64,000 nt of DNA from Hymenobacter sp. BT730 (GTDB taxonomy: Bacteria; Bacteroidota; Bacteroidia; Cytophagales; Hymenobacteraceae): assembly GCF_030542105.1 (NCBI RefSeq), contig NZ_JAUOFB010000003.1, positions 310,001 to 374,000 of the forward strand. The letters run 5' to 3'. The notes under the pieces were generated by a model, which saw only the letters and a list, made by a program, of their open reading frames with translations, was not told the origin of the DNA and searched no databases. Position 1 is the first letter of the stretch. Each line of letters opens with the position of its first letter. A program made the translations under genes and the position numbers. This document shows, in pieces, positions 33,968 to 42,837 of this stretch.

Positions 33968-35167
33968 TCAGTCAATGATGGGGTGGCGCTGAAACTCGCG
34001 GGTACTGTCAAACAGAAAGCGAAGCGTTTCATGCGTGCGCCACGGCCGGGCACCCACCAACTCAGCCACATTCATCATTTTAGGATTGAAGTCCCCAATC
34101 CAGTTCATGATGGTTTGGGTATAGGGTATTTCGCCGGGCTTTTGCACAACCAGGGAAGTGGCATACACCAGGGCAGCCTCCACACCTTTGCGCTGATGTT
34201 CCGGCACCACGCCAAAAACTACCCCAAACATGGTTTTAATGGTACCGCGCAGCTGGTAGTACTTAAACTTCATCTTTTCCCACCAACCCAGTTTACCATT
34301 TAAATGCCGGACGATTTCATTTATCTCGGGTAGGTTGATGTAGAAAGCCACGGGCTCCTGGTCATAATAGCCGAACCAAATGATTTTCTCATCCAGGATA
34401 TCCAGCATACTACGCATCATTTTCTGCGCTACTTCCGGGCTCAGTGGCTTCACACCCTCATGCTTCACCCAGGCTTTATTATAGATGGAGCGAAAATCTT
34501 CGGCATAGCGCTTCCAGTCCTTTTTCCGCATATACTGAAAGTGGTACCGCGGATCATGGTAGATGCGCTCAGCCCGGGCCAGCACGGCCGGCTGGAGTTT
34601 TGCCTGTACGGTGCGGTAATATGAAAGCTGGCGATAAAACGTCTGGAAGCCATATTTCCGGAATAGCTCCTCATAATAGGGCGGATTGTATGTGGCGCGA
34701 TAGATAGGCGCGCCGAAGTTCTCCGTCAGCAACCCCCACCACTGGTCCCGGTCGCCGAAGTTGATGGGGCCGTCCATGGATGTGAGGCCCCGCGCAGTCA
34801 GCCAGTCCCGACAGGCATCGAACAAGGTATTCGCAGCCTGCTGATCATTCACACACTCAAAGAACCCCATAGCGCCGGTGCCCAAGAAGGCGTCCCGCTT
34901 CTGGCTGGTACCACTACCTGTTGAGAAAGCAGTTTCGCGGTTGTAAAAAGCGGCTACGCGGCCGATAGTTGTCCCCGCCGCATCCAGCAGTAACCAGCGA
35001 ATGGCTTCTCCTTTCTGAAACATTTTATTCCGGGCTGGATCAAATACGGCTTCTACGTCATGATTCCAGGGGCGGATATAGGCAGCATCGTTCGGGTATA
35101 TCTTGCGGGGCGGAAATTCCAGAAATTCACAGGCTTGTGCCGCTGTAGCCACTTCTATTAACTGCAT
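33968..35167 (-). CDS. GNAT-like conserved hypothetical protein
   Basis: Cytoplasmic protein of 399 residues. The N-terminal part (FEFPPRKIYPNDAAYIRPW-type start, then IGRVAAFYNRETA and GAMGFFECVNDQQAA) resembles acyl-CoA N-acyltransferases. A second part (FGVVPEHQRKGVEAALVYAT) carries the acetyl-CoA-binding Q/RxxGxx(A/G) pattern as QRKGVEAA. Similar full-length proteins are conserved in Bacteroidota but unassigned. The acceptor substrate is unknown. The tRNA-Thr gene lies upstream on the other strand. Confidence 0.72.
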   Translation of the reverse strand: MQLIEVATAAQACEFLEFPPRKIYPNDAAYIRPWNHDVEAVFDPARNKMFQKGEAIRWLLLDAAGTTIGRVAAFYNRETAFSTGSGTSQKRDAFLGTGAMGFFECVNDQQAANTLFDACRDWLTARGLTSMDGPINFGDRDQWWGLLTENFGAPIYRATYNPPYYEELFRKYGFQTFYRQLSYYRTVQAKLQPAVLARAERIYHDPRYHFQYMRKKDWKRYAEDFRSIYNKAWVKHEGVKPLSPEVAQKMMRSMLDILDEKIIWFGYYDQEPVAFYINLPEINEIVRHLNGKLGWWEKMKFKYYQLRGTIKTMFGVVFGVVPEHQRKGVEAALVYATSLVVQKPGEIPYTQTIMNWIGDFNPKMMNVAELVGARPWRTHETLRFLFDSTREFQRHPIID

Positions 35168-35281
35168 ATCATAGTTTATATCTGACTCAGGAAGCTACGA
35201 AGTAATATTATTTGTCACGGAAATTTCCATTCAATATTTGGCCATTTGCAGCGAATGGCGTAGGTTTGTCCCACAATTAAG

Positions 35282-35357
<76 letters not shown>

Positions 35358-35361
35358 ATAC

Positions 35362-35396
35362 AAAAAAACCGTTTACAGCCTGTAAACGGTTTTTTT
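35362..35396 (+). terminator. Terminator of tRNA-Thr
   Basis: A 16-bp perfect stem (35362-35377 with 35381-35396) with a three-base loop ends in seven T. It starts five bases after the encoded CCA. Its core GTAAACGGTT is repeated just downstream at 35401. Confidence 0.92.
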
Positions 35397-35397
35397 G

Positions 35398-35627
35398 TCT
35401 GTAAACGGTTTAGTTAACCATTTACCAAGCGAGCGACGCCTTTACTTGGTGCTTTGCATAGCATTTAGGGAGTATTTCCATACCGTTAAATTGCGCGTAT
35501 CCGCAGGCATAGAAGCTGCGGCGGATTCAAATAGACAAGGATACGAGAGAGGTCAACAGGCCCAAAATAGCAGGGTTACTTCGGATATCTTCTTCATCTT
35601 TATTCAGGGTAAGCACTAACCATTTAC
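35398..35627. repeat. GTAAAYGGTT inverted and direct repeats after tRNA-Thr
   Basis: GTAAACGGTT occurs at 35401-35410, and AACCATTTAC (its near complement) at 35416-35425 and again at 35618-35627. The terminator just upstream carries both orientations of the same word. The 11-base direct repeat TAACCATTTAC (35415-35425 and 35617-35627) brackets about 190 bp. This may be the trace of an integration next to the tRNA or of local duplication; no integrase is present. Confidence 0.4.
35442..35597 (-). pseudogene. Possible decayed small gene with one in-frame stop
   Basis: On the minus strand ATG at 35597 opens KKISEVTLLFWAC, a signal-like start, then TGA. The same frame continues (PLSYPCLFESAAASMPADTR, ...WKYSLNAMQSTK) to TAA at 35442. 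Fifty codons with a single stop could be a remnant of a small secreted protein, or chance. No homologue is recognised. The rest of the 35398-35615 gap holds only the repeats. Confidence 0.2.
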
Positions 35628-36365
35628 AGAAGTAGATGTAGCAGTCGTGTTGGCTGGGAGCCTTTCGTTTGACCAATACAGGCGGGCATCGCCCCACAGG
35701 GTCCGCACTTGGTCCGCGTCACGGGAAAACAACAGATGCACTCCACCTACCCACCCGATGGAGCCTACCCAGCCGGCCAAAACGTCGGAGGGAAAGTGTA
35801 CGCCCAGGTAGACGCGTGACCACCCCATAAGCAGCATCCAAGCCACCCCGAGCGTTACGGCCAGCCAACGCGCCCGGGTGGACCATAGTAATATGGCTAC
35901 TGTTAGGGCCAGGGCGGCAGCGGCCATGGCGTGGCCGCTGGGAAAGCTGTAGGAGTCGAGAGCCGCCCCAACCCACAAAACCTGCGGGCGGGAACGGGCC
36001 AGCATGAATTTCACAAACAGGTTCAACAAGGCTGCGCCCCCGGTGGAAAGCAGCACAAATAGAGCCGCACGCCGATACCCGGCCAGCAGCAAGCCGGCCA
36101 TCAGGATGAGTTCAAGCACTGGCATCCATAGGGGCCCGCCCACCTGAGCAAGCCCCAGGGCCAGGGCATCCTGCCCGATGCTGTGGTGGGCGTGCACCTG
36201 TTCCAAGATAAGCTGGTCGATGGGAAAGCCTTTGTCTTCCCACAGCTCCTGGGCCACCTTTAGAAAAACAAACCAGGGCACCAGAAAGCCCAGCAGTAAC
36301 CAAAGCAGCAGTTGGCGGTGCTTGTACCAGATTAGGGCTGTAAAGCCCAACAGGGGGTTTCGCAT
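35616..36365 (-). CDS. PAP2-family membrane phosphatase
   Basis: Integral membrane phosphatase of 249 residues with five or six hydrophobic helices. All three PAP2 motifs are present: KFMLARSRP (KxxxxxxRP), PSGH in YSFPSGHAMAA, and SRVYLGVHFPSD (SRxxxxxHxxxD). Substrates of such enzymes include phosphatidic acid, phosphatidylglycerol phosphate, undecaprenyl diphosphate and lipid A phosphate; which one applies cannot be told. A second PAP2 gene lies 102 bp upstream on the same strand. Confidence 0.92.
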   Translation of the reverse strand: MRNPLLGFTALIWYKHRQLLLWLLLGFLVPWFVFLKVAQELWEDKGFPIDQLILEQVHAHHSIGQDALALGLAQVGGPLWMPVLELILMAGLLLAGYRRAALFVLLSTGGAALLNLFVKFMLARSRPQVLWVGAALDSYSFPSGHAMAAAALALTVAILLWSTRARWLAVTLGVAWMLLMGWSRVYLGVHFPSDVLAGWVGSIGWVGGVHLLFSRDADQVRTLWGDARLYWSNERLPANTTATSTSVNG

Positions 36366-36467
36366 TATCAGACCGGGATATGCCGACTTCTACGGCAGCA
36401 AGCGAAAAAAGGGAGACCTTTCCTCCTCTACCTGGCCCTGCTTCGGGCGGCCACTGGCAGCCGGCAG

Positions 36468-37301
36468 CTACAGCACCACGACGGCCGTTAAGCCAGCGGC
36501 CCGCAGCTGGTAATTAGGCAGTACCATGGCGTGGCGACCCACCATTCTTTGTAGGGGGCGCTGCAGGTGGGGATACAGCCAGTAAGCCGCTTCCGTGGAG
36601 AGGATGCCGATGCCGGCTCCGGCCAGCACGTCCGACAGCCAGTGGGCATCCTTGACCATACGCATGCCACCGGTAGTGGCGGCTACGGAATACCCGCCTA
36701 TGCTGTACCATAGGCTGCGCCCCCCGTACTCCTGGTGCAGAAAGGTGGCGGCGGCAAAGGCCGTACTGGTGTGCTGGCTGGGAAAAGAGTGATAATTGGA
36801 GCCATCGGGCCGCTGCACATGCGTAAGCTTTTTCAAATGGCTGGTCACCGCATCGTTGATGGAATATGTTAAAGCGCCCAGCATTAACTGATCAACGGGG
36901 GTATGCCGGCCTTTTACCCCGGCCAGGCCCAAGCCAAGCGTGGCCACACCTGGCAGGTAGCGCAGCTGGTTGTCGATAGTGGTGGTGGGGCGGGCCATGT
37001 GTTCCCGAATTTCCTCATGTAGCTCCTCATCCGTTTCCAGCACCTGCCTTTCAGCCATCATCAGGGCTCCGGCGCCGAGCAGCAGTGAAGGAACGAACAG
37101 CGGGCGCATGCAGCTGCGGTGTACCCGGATGGGCTCATGCTGGCCAAGGTCTATGGCCAGGGAATCTGATGAGGATAGAACCGTAAGGGGAAGAGGAACC
37201 GCAAACGGCTGCTGAGCAAAGCCCTGGTAGCTGACGAGCAACACTAATACCGTCCCTGCTGCCCGCAGACCCCACAAGCGCAAAACGAGGAAGCAATTCA
37301 T
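36468..37301 (-). CDS. Secreted/periplasmic PAP2-family phosphatase
   Basis: Protein of 277 residues with an N-terminal signal peptide (cleavage near QGFAQQ) and a C-terminal PAP2 domain. Motifs: KLTHVQRPDG (near KxxxxxxRP), FPSQHTS (PSxH), and RMVKDAHWLSD (Rx5Hx3D). It differs from its neighbour in having a processed N-terminus and fewer membrane helices, so it probably acts in the periplasm or at the outer membrane on lipid phosphates. The two genes may be cotranscribed but are not close duplicates. Confidence 0.88.
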   Translation of the reverse strand: MNCFLVLRLWGLRAAGTVLVLLVSYQGFAQQPFAVPLPLTVLSSSDSLAIDLGQHEPIRVHRSCMRPLFVPSLLLGAGALMMAERQVLETDEELHEEIREHMARPTTTIDNQLRYLPGVATLGLGLAGVKGRHTPVDQLMLGALTYSINDAVTSHLKKLTHVQRPDGSNYHSFPSQHTSTAFAAATFLHQEYGGRSLWYSIGGYSVAATTGGMRMVKDAHWLSDVLAGAGIGILSTEAAYWLYPHLQRPLQRMVGRHAMVLPNYQLRAAGLTAVVVL

Positions 37302-37712
37302 GGCGTCTGTTTATGTCAGAAAGCTACCGAATTCTTCTTTGACCACCTACTCCACCGGCTTGCTGATACTACAGGCAGAAACTTCTCAAATGTAGCTTAT
37401 GGTGCTTACTGAGACTTCCTTCAAAGTCAAGCACCTTCCCTACTGTTAGCAAATCCTCTAACCGAGTGGTATACGCCGGGCTGCGATGCCGGGCTTTCCC
37501 TACCAGGGGGCTGGCTGGTTAGCGACGGGACGTACGGCGCCCCCGCCGAACCGGCGGTTGAGGCTGTCAACACTTAGCATGAGCTACTGGCTCCGGCTCC
37601 CGGATATGACCTGGACTTCCTCCTTGGCAGAGGCAAACAAGTCGATAGAGCTTTTCCAGTTGGCGGCGGCAGTAGGCCAGCAGGCGGAGCGTATCACTGG
37701 TGGGGCCCGAGG
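37302..37712. other. Intergenic region between PAP2 and response regulator genes
   Basis: About 410 bp. The half nearest the regulator gene (37480-37700) is GC-rich with several short inverted repeats (for example GCCGGGCT...GCCGGGC and CCGCCGAACCGGCGG). On the minus strand a 45-codon stretch reads like an amphipathic helix (TLRLLAYCRRQLEKLYRLV) but has no good start. No RNA family was recognised. It could hold a 3' regulatory structure or the remains of a small gene. Confidence 0.3.
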
Positions 37713-38135
37713 CTAGCGGGCCGGGAACTGGCGCTGATAGTGCAGTTTGAGAATCGTATCGACTTTCTCCTTGGTGAGGGGCTTGCTGACCAGGCCGGCA
37801 ATGGGCAGGGCCTCAATGCGCCCCAAGTCCACGGAGCTCATGGAAGAGGTATGCATGACAATCACCACGGCCTGCTGCTGGGCCGGAGGCAACTGTTGGT
37901 ACGCTTCGACAAAGGCCAATCCGTCCATGCCGGGCATTTTCACGTCGAGCAGTACCAGCACCGGGCTGGTTGGGTTTGCCTGTTGGCTGAGTTGGTCCAG
38001 GGCGGCAAAAGCGGCCACGCCATCGGTGGCGGCCAGGTATTGGTCGGCGACGCCGAGCTGCTGGAGCAGGCGTTCATTGAGGTCATTGGTGAGCGGGTCG
38101 TCGTCGACGAGCAGCACACTGGAAAGCTTGCGCAT
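37713..38135 (-). CDS. CheY-like single-domain response regulator
   Basis: Receiver domain only, 140 residues. The acidic pocket is in VLLVDDDPLTNDL, the phospho-acceptor Asp is in VLVLLDVKMPGMDGL, the switch Thr/Ser is in VVIVMHTSSMS, and the conserved Lys is in GLVSKPLTKEKVD. With no output domain it acts by protein contact or as a phosphate shuttle. ATG 38135 is chosen as it directly precedes the first strand; an upstream frame would add 26 unrelated residues. It lies 84 bp after the PAS histidine kinase on the same strand, its likely partner. Confidence 0.92.
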   Translation of the reverse strand: MRKLSSVLLVDDDPLTNDLNERLLQQLGVADQYLAATDGVAAFAALDQLSQQANPTSPVLVLLDVKMPGMDGLAFVEAYQQLPPAQQQAVVIVMHTSSMSSVDLGRIEALPIAGLVSKPLTKEKVDTILKLHYQRQFPAR

Positions 38136-38219
38136 GAAAAGCGGGACTTGGGCGGCAGATGCAGTTGGGGAAACCAAGAAGGTCGTACCCTGCTCGTCGT
38201 AAAGATAAGGCAAGGCCAG

Positions 38220-39431
38220 CTAAGGAAGTTCGATAAAGAAGGTAGAACCTTCCTGCTCGCGACTTTGCAGCCAGATGTGTCCGCCGTGCAGCTCTACAAT
38301 TTGCCGGGCAATGAACAGGCCCAGCCCGGTGGTGGTTTCGCCCTGCAGGCCGGCCCGGCGGGTGGGGTTGAATTTATCAAAGAGGTTGGCGTGCAGCTTG
38401 CCGGGGATGCCAATACCAGTGTCCTGGATGGAGATGCGCGACTTCCCGCCTTCTTCCAGCAGGCCGATGGTAATTTTGCCCCCGGCCGGTGTGAACTTAA
38501 TGGCATTGCTGAGCAGATTGTCCAGCACCCGACCGAACTTCCCCGGATGTATGGAGGCATACCGAGGCTGGTCGGGCAGGGCCAGGGCCAGGGCCACCCC
38601 TTTCTCCTGAGCGGCCAGGCGGTGTACCGTCAGCTGCTGGGCCAGATAAGCATTCAGGTCGGTGGGGTTCTTCTGCAGGCCGTGTTCGTCCAGGTCGCCG
38701 ACGTAGAGAATATCCTGCAGCAAAGTACTGGCATGGGTACACGCTTTCTGGATCAGGTCCAGGTAGTGCACCATTTCCGGCGGTGGGGGCGCTTCCCCGT
38801 TGCGGCTGATGAGTTCCCGCTGGAGCAGGTCGGCCAGTAGCTCAATCTGGGCAATGGGGTTCTTGATGTCGTGGGTGGCCAGTTGCAGAATGGTTTCCTG
38901 CGCATCGTACACCCGTTTCAGGGAAGCTTCCAAGCCCTTGCGCTCGGAAACGTCTTCCAGGATAGTGTAGCCCAATTCCCCCCCCTCATCAGGAAATAGC
39001 ACAGACGTGACCTGGCACCAGAAGCTGGAGCCGTCGGCCCGGATCATACAGGTTTCCAGCGTGAAATGGGGTGTCTTGTGCTTCCACAACTTCTCCTGTA
39101 GGTGTTGCCAGTCGGCGCTGTACTGTGGGTGTGAAAACTCCATGATTTTGCGGCCAATCAGCTCCTGGGGGTCCGTAAAGCCAAGCATGGCCACCACGGC
39201 CGGGTTGACCTGGCGGATGGTCAGGTCGGGCGTAATGATTTTCTGCCCCAGGGGCGAGTTTTCGAAAACGGTGCGGAAGCGGGCCTGGCTTTGCTCGTAG
39301 CGGTCGTGGTGCGCCTGGTGCTGGGTAGCAGTTGCTTGATTTTCCCGGAGCTGGCGGTTTTCCTCCCGCAGGGCCTGGATTTCTGTTGCCGCGGAATGGT
39401 CGTGGGCAGAAGGGGATTGGGGGGAAGACAT
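38220..39431 (-). CDS. PAS-domain sensor histidine kinase
   Basis: Soluble hybrid-free kinase of 403 residues. Order: an N-terminal coiled coil (about 15-55), a PAS domain (about 50-165; ENSPLGQKIITPDLTIRQVN), a HisKA domain with His187 in ATHDIKNP, and a HATPase domain with N box DNLLSNAIKFTP, G1 DTGIGIPG and G2 TGLGLFIARQIV. No transmembrane helix or signal peptide is visible, so it senses a cytoplasmic signal or acts through partners. It probably phosphorylates the CheY-like regulator encoded downstream. Complete by all visible motifs. Confidence 0.94.
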   Translation of the reverse strand: MSSPQSPSAHDHSAATEIQALREENRQLRENQATATQHQAHHDRYEQSQARFRTVFENSPLGQKIITPDLTIRQVNPAVVAMLGFTDPQELIGRKIMEFSHPQYSADWQHLQEKLWKHKTPHFTLETCMIRADGSSFWCQVTSVLFPDEGGELGYTILEDVSERKGLEASLKRVYDAQETILQLATHDIKNPIAQIELLADLLQRELISRNGEAPPPPEMVHYLDLIQKACTHASTLLQDILYVGDLDEHGLQKNPTDLNAYLAQQLTVHRLAAQEKGVALALALPDQPRYASIHPGKFGRVLDNLLSNAIKFTPAGGKITIGLLEEGGKSRISIQDTGIGIPGKLHANLFDKFNPTRRAGLQGETTTGLGLFIARQIVELHGGHIWLQSREQEGSTFFIELP

Positions 39432-39521
39432 GCGGAAAGGGAATATGGGAGATGCGCAGGCCGGAAGGATGCGACGAATTGGTTAACTATCAAATATATA
39501 CAATAGCTAAAAAGGAAGTTT

Positions 39522-41324
39522 TTATTCTACGGGCACTCCTCCCGGTGCCAGGGCAGGTAGCGTAATGATGAAAGTTGAGCCTACTCCCAGCTCGCTCTTC
39601 ACGGCAATAGTACCGCCGGCGTTTTCGACCATGCGCTTGACCATATAGAGCCCGATGCCCGAGCCCTCGACGTGGTCGTGGAGGCGTTGAAACAAGCCGA
39701 AGAGTTGCGCCTGCTGGACCTCATTGAGGCCTAGACCATTGTCCTGCACCTCGAGGACCATTGTCGCGGCTGTCCGATAAGTGCGCAGGTGCACCACGGG
39801 CGGGCAACCGGGGCGCTGGTACTTGAGAGCGTTGCTGAGCAGGTTGTAGACAATGCTGCGCAGGTTTTGGGGAGCAAAGGAAATGCTGGGGCAGGTGGTG
39901 ACGTCGATGGTGAGGCGGGCATCGGTGGCAGCCAGCAAGTGGGCCAGGTCGAGGCGAATGTCGGCGATGAGGGCGGCCAGGTCCACGGTTTCAGCAGGTT
40001 GAGCCTGGGCCCGCTGGAGCCGGTACACGTCGGTGAGCTGGGCAATGGTGAGCTGGAAGCGACCTACCGCGCGTTGCATGCGCTCGAGCAGAGGCTGCAC
40101 ATTGTCGGAATGCTTGACGGTGGCGGGAAGTTCCTGGTTCAGCGCCATCAGCAACCCTTCCAGGTTGCTGATGGGGGTCTTCAGGTCGTGGCTGGCGGTG
40201 TAGACAAAGGTGTCGAGGTCGGCGTTGGTGCGCGTGAGCTGGATGTTGGCGGCGGTCAGCTCGGCGTTGGCCTGGGCCAGTTGCTGGCGGGCCAGCACTT
40301 GCTCGGTCACGTCGGTACCAAACACGGAGATACCCGCCGGCTGGCTTGCTTCCTCGAACCGGTGGTAAGTGAAGTTAAAGTAATGGCGTTTGGGGGGCAG
40401 GCCATCGGGCTGGTCGAGGTCGGCAGGCACTTCGACCCCTACTTGCGGCTCGCCGGTGGCGTACACCCGGTCGAGCAGGGCCACGAAGGCCGGCGTGGCG
40501 GCGTCGGGTAGCACTTCTGCCAGGGGCCGACCCCGGCGCTGGCGTCCAGGAAACACTCGTTCCTGGGCCGCATTGCAGTACTCAAACCGGTGTTCGGGGC
40601 CCCGCAACAGGGTGAGCAGAGCGGGAGTTTGCTCGAACACCTGGTGAAAGGCTTCGCGCTCGTCCAGCTGCCGTTGGGTAGCGGCCAGCGCGTCGGCCTG
40701 CAGGGTTTCGTTGAGGCGCCGGGCCAGCACTGCCTCGGTTACATCATAGGCGAAAAGGGACACACCCACAGTGTGGCCCTGCTCCTGGTAGGCGTCGCAG
40801 GAAAACGTGAAGTACTGGGTGCGGGCCACCTGCCCCACGGGCGGTACCAGGGCCAGGGGCGTCTCCACACCGAAGTACGAAACGCCGGAGCGGTACACGC
40901 CGTCGAGCTGCGCCACGAGGCCTAAGGCCACGGCTTCGGGGTGCCAGTCGGCCACGGACCGGCCGAGGGGCATGGGGTGGTCTGAAAAAAGCTGCTGAAA
41001 GGCGGGGTTGCCGTAATCGAGCTGGTGGGTAGGCCCGCGCAGGATGCACACGGCGGCCCGGGTCTGGCTCAGGAAGCGTTCGAGGCTGGCCCGCTGATGG
41101 TCCGCCTCGGCCTGGGCTGCCTTAGCAAACCGGGTTGATGCCAGCACCTGGGCTTCCAGGTGCTGGTTGTGCGCATGCAGGTCGGCATTGCTGGTGAGCA
41201 ATTCCTGGTTGGTAGTCTGCAGGACGCCGTTAACAGCGGACAGCTCAGGGTTCTGCGGCACCTGCTTGGGAGAGTCAGGAGCAACGTTTAGGGGGGTGGG
41301 AGTCCCGAGGGAGGAATTTGACAT
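39522..41324 (-). CDS. PAS-PAS sensor histidine kinase
   Basis: Soluble kinase of 600 residues. An N-terminal coiled coil with Asn-rich heptads (NGVLQTTNQELLTSNADLHA) leads to two PAS domains (about 85-200 and 225-345), a short coiled coil (LAQANAELTAANIQLTRTN), HisKA with His379 in ASHDLKTP, and HATPase with QNLRSIVYNLLSNALKYQ, DNGLGL and the G2 box EGSGIGLYMVKRMVE. It is an intact close paralogue of the kinase at 42838, which lacks that G2 box. The two kinases flank the CheB-like gene. A role in chemosensory-like or developmental signalling is inferred only from the neighbourhood. Confidence 0.93.
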   Translation of the reverse strand: MSNSSLGTPTPLNVAPDSPKQVPQNPELSAVNGVLQTTNQELLTSNADLHAHNQHLEAQVLASTRFAKAAQAEADHQRASLERFLSQTRAAVCILRGPTHQLDYGNPAFQQLFSDHPMPLGRSVADWHPEAVALGLVAQLDGVYRSGVSYFGVETPLALVPPVGQVARTQYFTFSCDAYQEQGHTVGVSLFAYDVTEAVLARRLNETLQADALAATQRQLDEREAFHQVFEQTPALLTLLRGPEHRFEYCNAAQERVFPGRQRRGRPLAEVLPDAATPAFVALLDRVYATGEPQVGVEVPADLDQPDGLPPKRHYFNFTYHRFEEASQPAGISVFGTDVTEQVLARQQLAQANAELTAANIQLTRTNADLDTFVYTASHDLKTPISNLEGLLMALNQELPATVKHSDNVQPLLERMQRAVGRFQLTIAQLTDVYRLQRAQAQPAETVDLAALIADIRLDLAHLLAATDARLTIDVTTCPSISFAPQNLRSIVYNLLSNALKYQRPGCPPVVHLRTYRTAATMVLEVQDNGLGLNEVQQAQLFGLFQRLHDHVEGSGIGLYMVKRMVENAGGTIAVKSELGVGSTFIITLPALAPGGVPVE

Positions 41325-41707
41325 AGCGGCGCAGGATGCGCCAGGGGAAAACAGGAGCCAGGAAAGCAGCGGCGAAGACTGCGGGCGAAAAGGGCCGACG
41401 GCCGCCCTGAGGCGGTGGAGGAGCCTCCGGGGGCGGAAGGCAAGCCGGGCGGCCGTCCACGCGGACCCGGCAATAGGGATATACGGAGGTAACCGAACAA
41501 TGAACGGGGAAGAAGAAAAGCCGGACCGTATGCGGGACCTTGTCCGTATACTAGAAAAGATGCACAGCCCTACCCCAACGGATGCCTCAGGGGCCAGAGC
41601 CTAGACAGGGCTATGCACTTCGCGGGTTTTCGAGCGGCATTGTCACCGGGGATTTTGGGCACTACTAAACCTCACCGGGAGCCAATTGGCCTCCAACCGA
41701 AACAAAC
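41325..41707. other. Divergent intergenic region of the signalling island
   Basis: About 380 bp between the PAS-PAS kinase (-) and the CheB-like gene (+), probably with promoters in both directions. Besides the candidate small frame at 41500-41604, a GC-rich inverted repeat (GAGGAGCCTCC near 41415-41431) is visible. No consensus -7/-33 pair stands out. Confidence 0.35.
41500..41604 (+). CDS. Candidate small charged protein (34 aa)
   Basis: A 35-codon frame with ATG 41500 and TAG 41602-41604. GGAGG at 41485-41489 is ten bases upstream, an unusually good Shine-Dalgarno for this organism. The product is acidic-basic mixed and helical (EEEKPDRMRDLVRILEKMHS) with a polar tail. It lies in the gap between divergent kinase and CheB-like genes. 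It could be a real small protein or chance; no homologue is recognised. Confidence 0.3.
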   Translation: MNGEEEKPDRMRDLVRILEKMHSPTPTDASGARA

Positions 41708-42772
41708 ATGGCCATTTCCAGAACAAAAGACCACCGGAAACACCGCCGGGATATTGTGGTGATTGGTGCTTCGGCGGGCGGCGTAACGGCCCTGCTGGAT
41801 TTGGTAAAGACCCTGCCAGCAGACTTCCCGGCCCCTATTTTCGTGGTGCAACACGTGGGTCCCGACTCGCCCAGCATCCTGCCGCAACTGCTCAGCACTG
41901 CGGGGTCGCTGCCGGCAAAGCACCCCGAGAACGGAGAAATCATCGAGGCCGGGGTGATTTATGTGGCAATGCCCGACCACCATTTACTGGTAGAAAACGA
42001 CCGGGTGCTGGTAACCCGGGGCCCGAAGGAAAACCGCTTCCGGCCCTCTATCGACGCGCTGTTTCGCTCGGCCGCCTACATGTATGGCCCCCGCGTAATT
42101 GGCGTGGTGCTCACCGGCTACCTCGACGATGGCACCTCGGGCCTCTGGAGCGTACAGCGCATGGGCGGGCTGGCCGTGGTGCAGGACCCGCATGATGCGC
42201 AACAGCCGGCCATGCCGGAAAATGCGCTGCAATTTGTTCAGGCAGACCATATCGTGCCCCTGGCTGAACTCGGGTCGCTGCTGGTGCGCCTGACCCTGGA
42301 GCCGGCCCCGGCCAAAACGCGCCTGCCGGCCGCGCAGTTGGACCTGCTTAAAATTGAGTTCACCATTGCAAAGCAAAACAACGCCTTTGAGCTGGGTATC
42401 ATCGAAAAGGGCGAGCTTACGCCCTTCACCTGCCCTGACTGCCACGGCGCGCTCACCCAGCTCATCGAGGGCAAGCTCATTCGCTACCGCTGCCATACGG
42501 GCCACGCCTACACCATCAGCGCGCTACTGAGCGAGGTTACGCAATCAGTAGAAAGCCTGCTCTACCAATCCATGCGTGGGTTGGAAGAAACCAAGCTGCT
42601 GTTGCTGAACCTGGGGCAGCACTTTGAGCAGGAAAAACAGCCGGACGTAGCCGCGCAGTTTTTTCGCAAAGCCGACGAAACCGGCCACCAGGCCCGCGTG
42701 GTGCACGACTCCATTCTCAAGCAAGAGTTGCTGAGTGGCGACCTGCAGTTCCAGCCAAAAGACCAGAGGTAG
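41708..42772 (+). CDS. CheB-like methylesterase without receiver domain
   Basis: Protein of 354 residues. The CheB catalytic domain (about residues 14-190) has Ser22 in IGASAGGV, His49 in VVQHVG and the Asp in VVLTGYLDDGTSGL, the triad of chemotaxis glutamate methylesterases. There is no N-terminal receiver domain. The C-terminal part has a zinc-ribbon-like motif, CPDC and later RCHTGH (about 240-268), then a helical tail (ESLLYQSMRGLEETKLLLL). Stand-alone CheB proteins of this type occur in Bacteroidota beside PAS kinases and CheR-PAS fusions. No CheR or receptor is in the window, so the target is unknown. Confidence 0.88.
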   Translation: MAISRTKDHRKHRRDIVVIGASAGGVTALLDLVKTLPADFPAPIFVVQHVGPDSPSILPQLLSTAGSLPAKHPENGEIIEAGVIYVAMPDHHLLVENDRVLVTRGPKENRFRPSIDALFRSAAYMYGPRVIGVVLTGYLDDGTSGLWSVQRMGGLAVVQDPHDAQQPAMPENALQFVQADHIVPLAELGSLLVRLTLEPAPAKTRLPAAQLDLLKIEFTIAKQNNAFELGIIEKGELTPFTCPDCHGALTQLIEGKLIRYRCHTGHAYTISALLSEVTQSVESLLYQSMRGLEETKLLLLNLGQHFEQEKQPDVAAQFFRKADETGHQARVVHDSILKQELLSGDLQFQPKDQR

Positions 42773-42837
42773 CCGGTGCACCTATGGCCAGCCTGCCCGC
42801 GGAATAAAAGCGTACCTTACAGGTAGTTTCTACTAAT

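Noticed and set aside
35395..35619. 74-codon plus-strand frame after tRNA-Thr
   Set aside because: It begins with TTG inside the tRNA terminator and has no protein-like features.
37486..37716. 76-codon plus-strand frame near the response regulator
   Set aside because: Opposite to the transcription of its neighbours, no start context and no homologue; likely chance in GC-rich DNA.
37740..38840. 366-codon plus-strand open frame
   Set aside because: Antisense to the response regulator and PAS kinase, with no recognisable domain of its own.
39789..40511. 240-codon glycine/valine-rich plus-strand frame
   Set aside because: Antisense to the PAS-PAS kinase; composition reflects the reverse complement of kinase codons.
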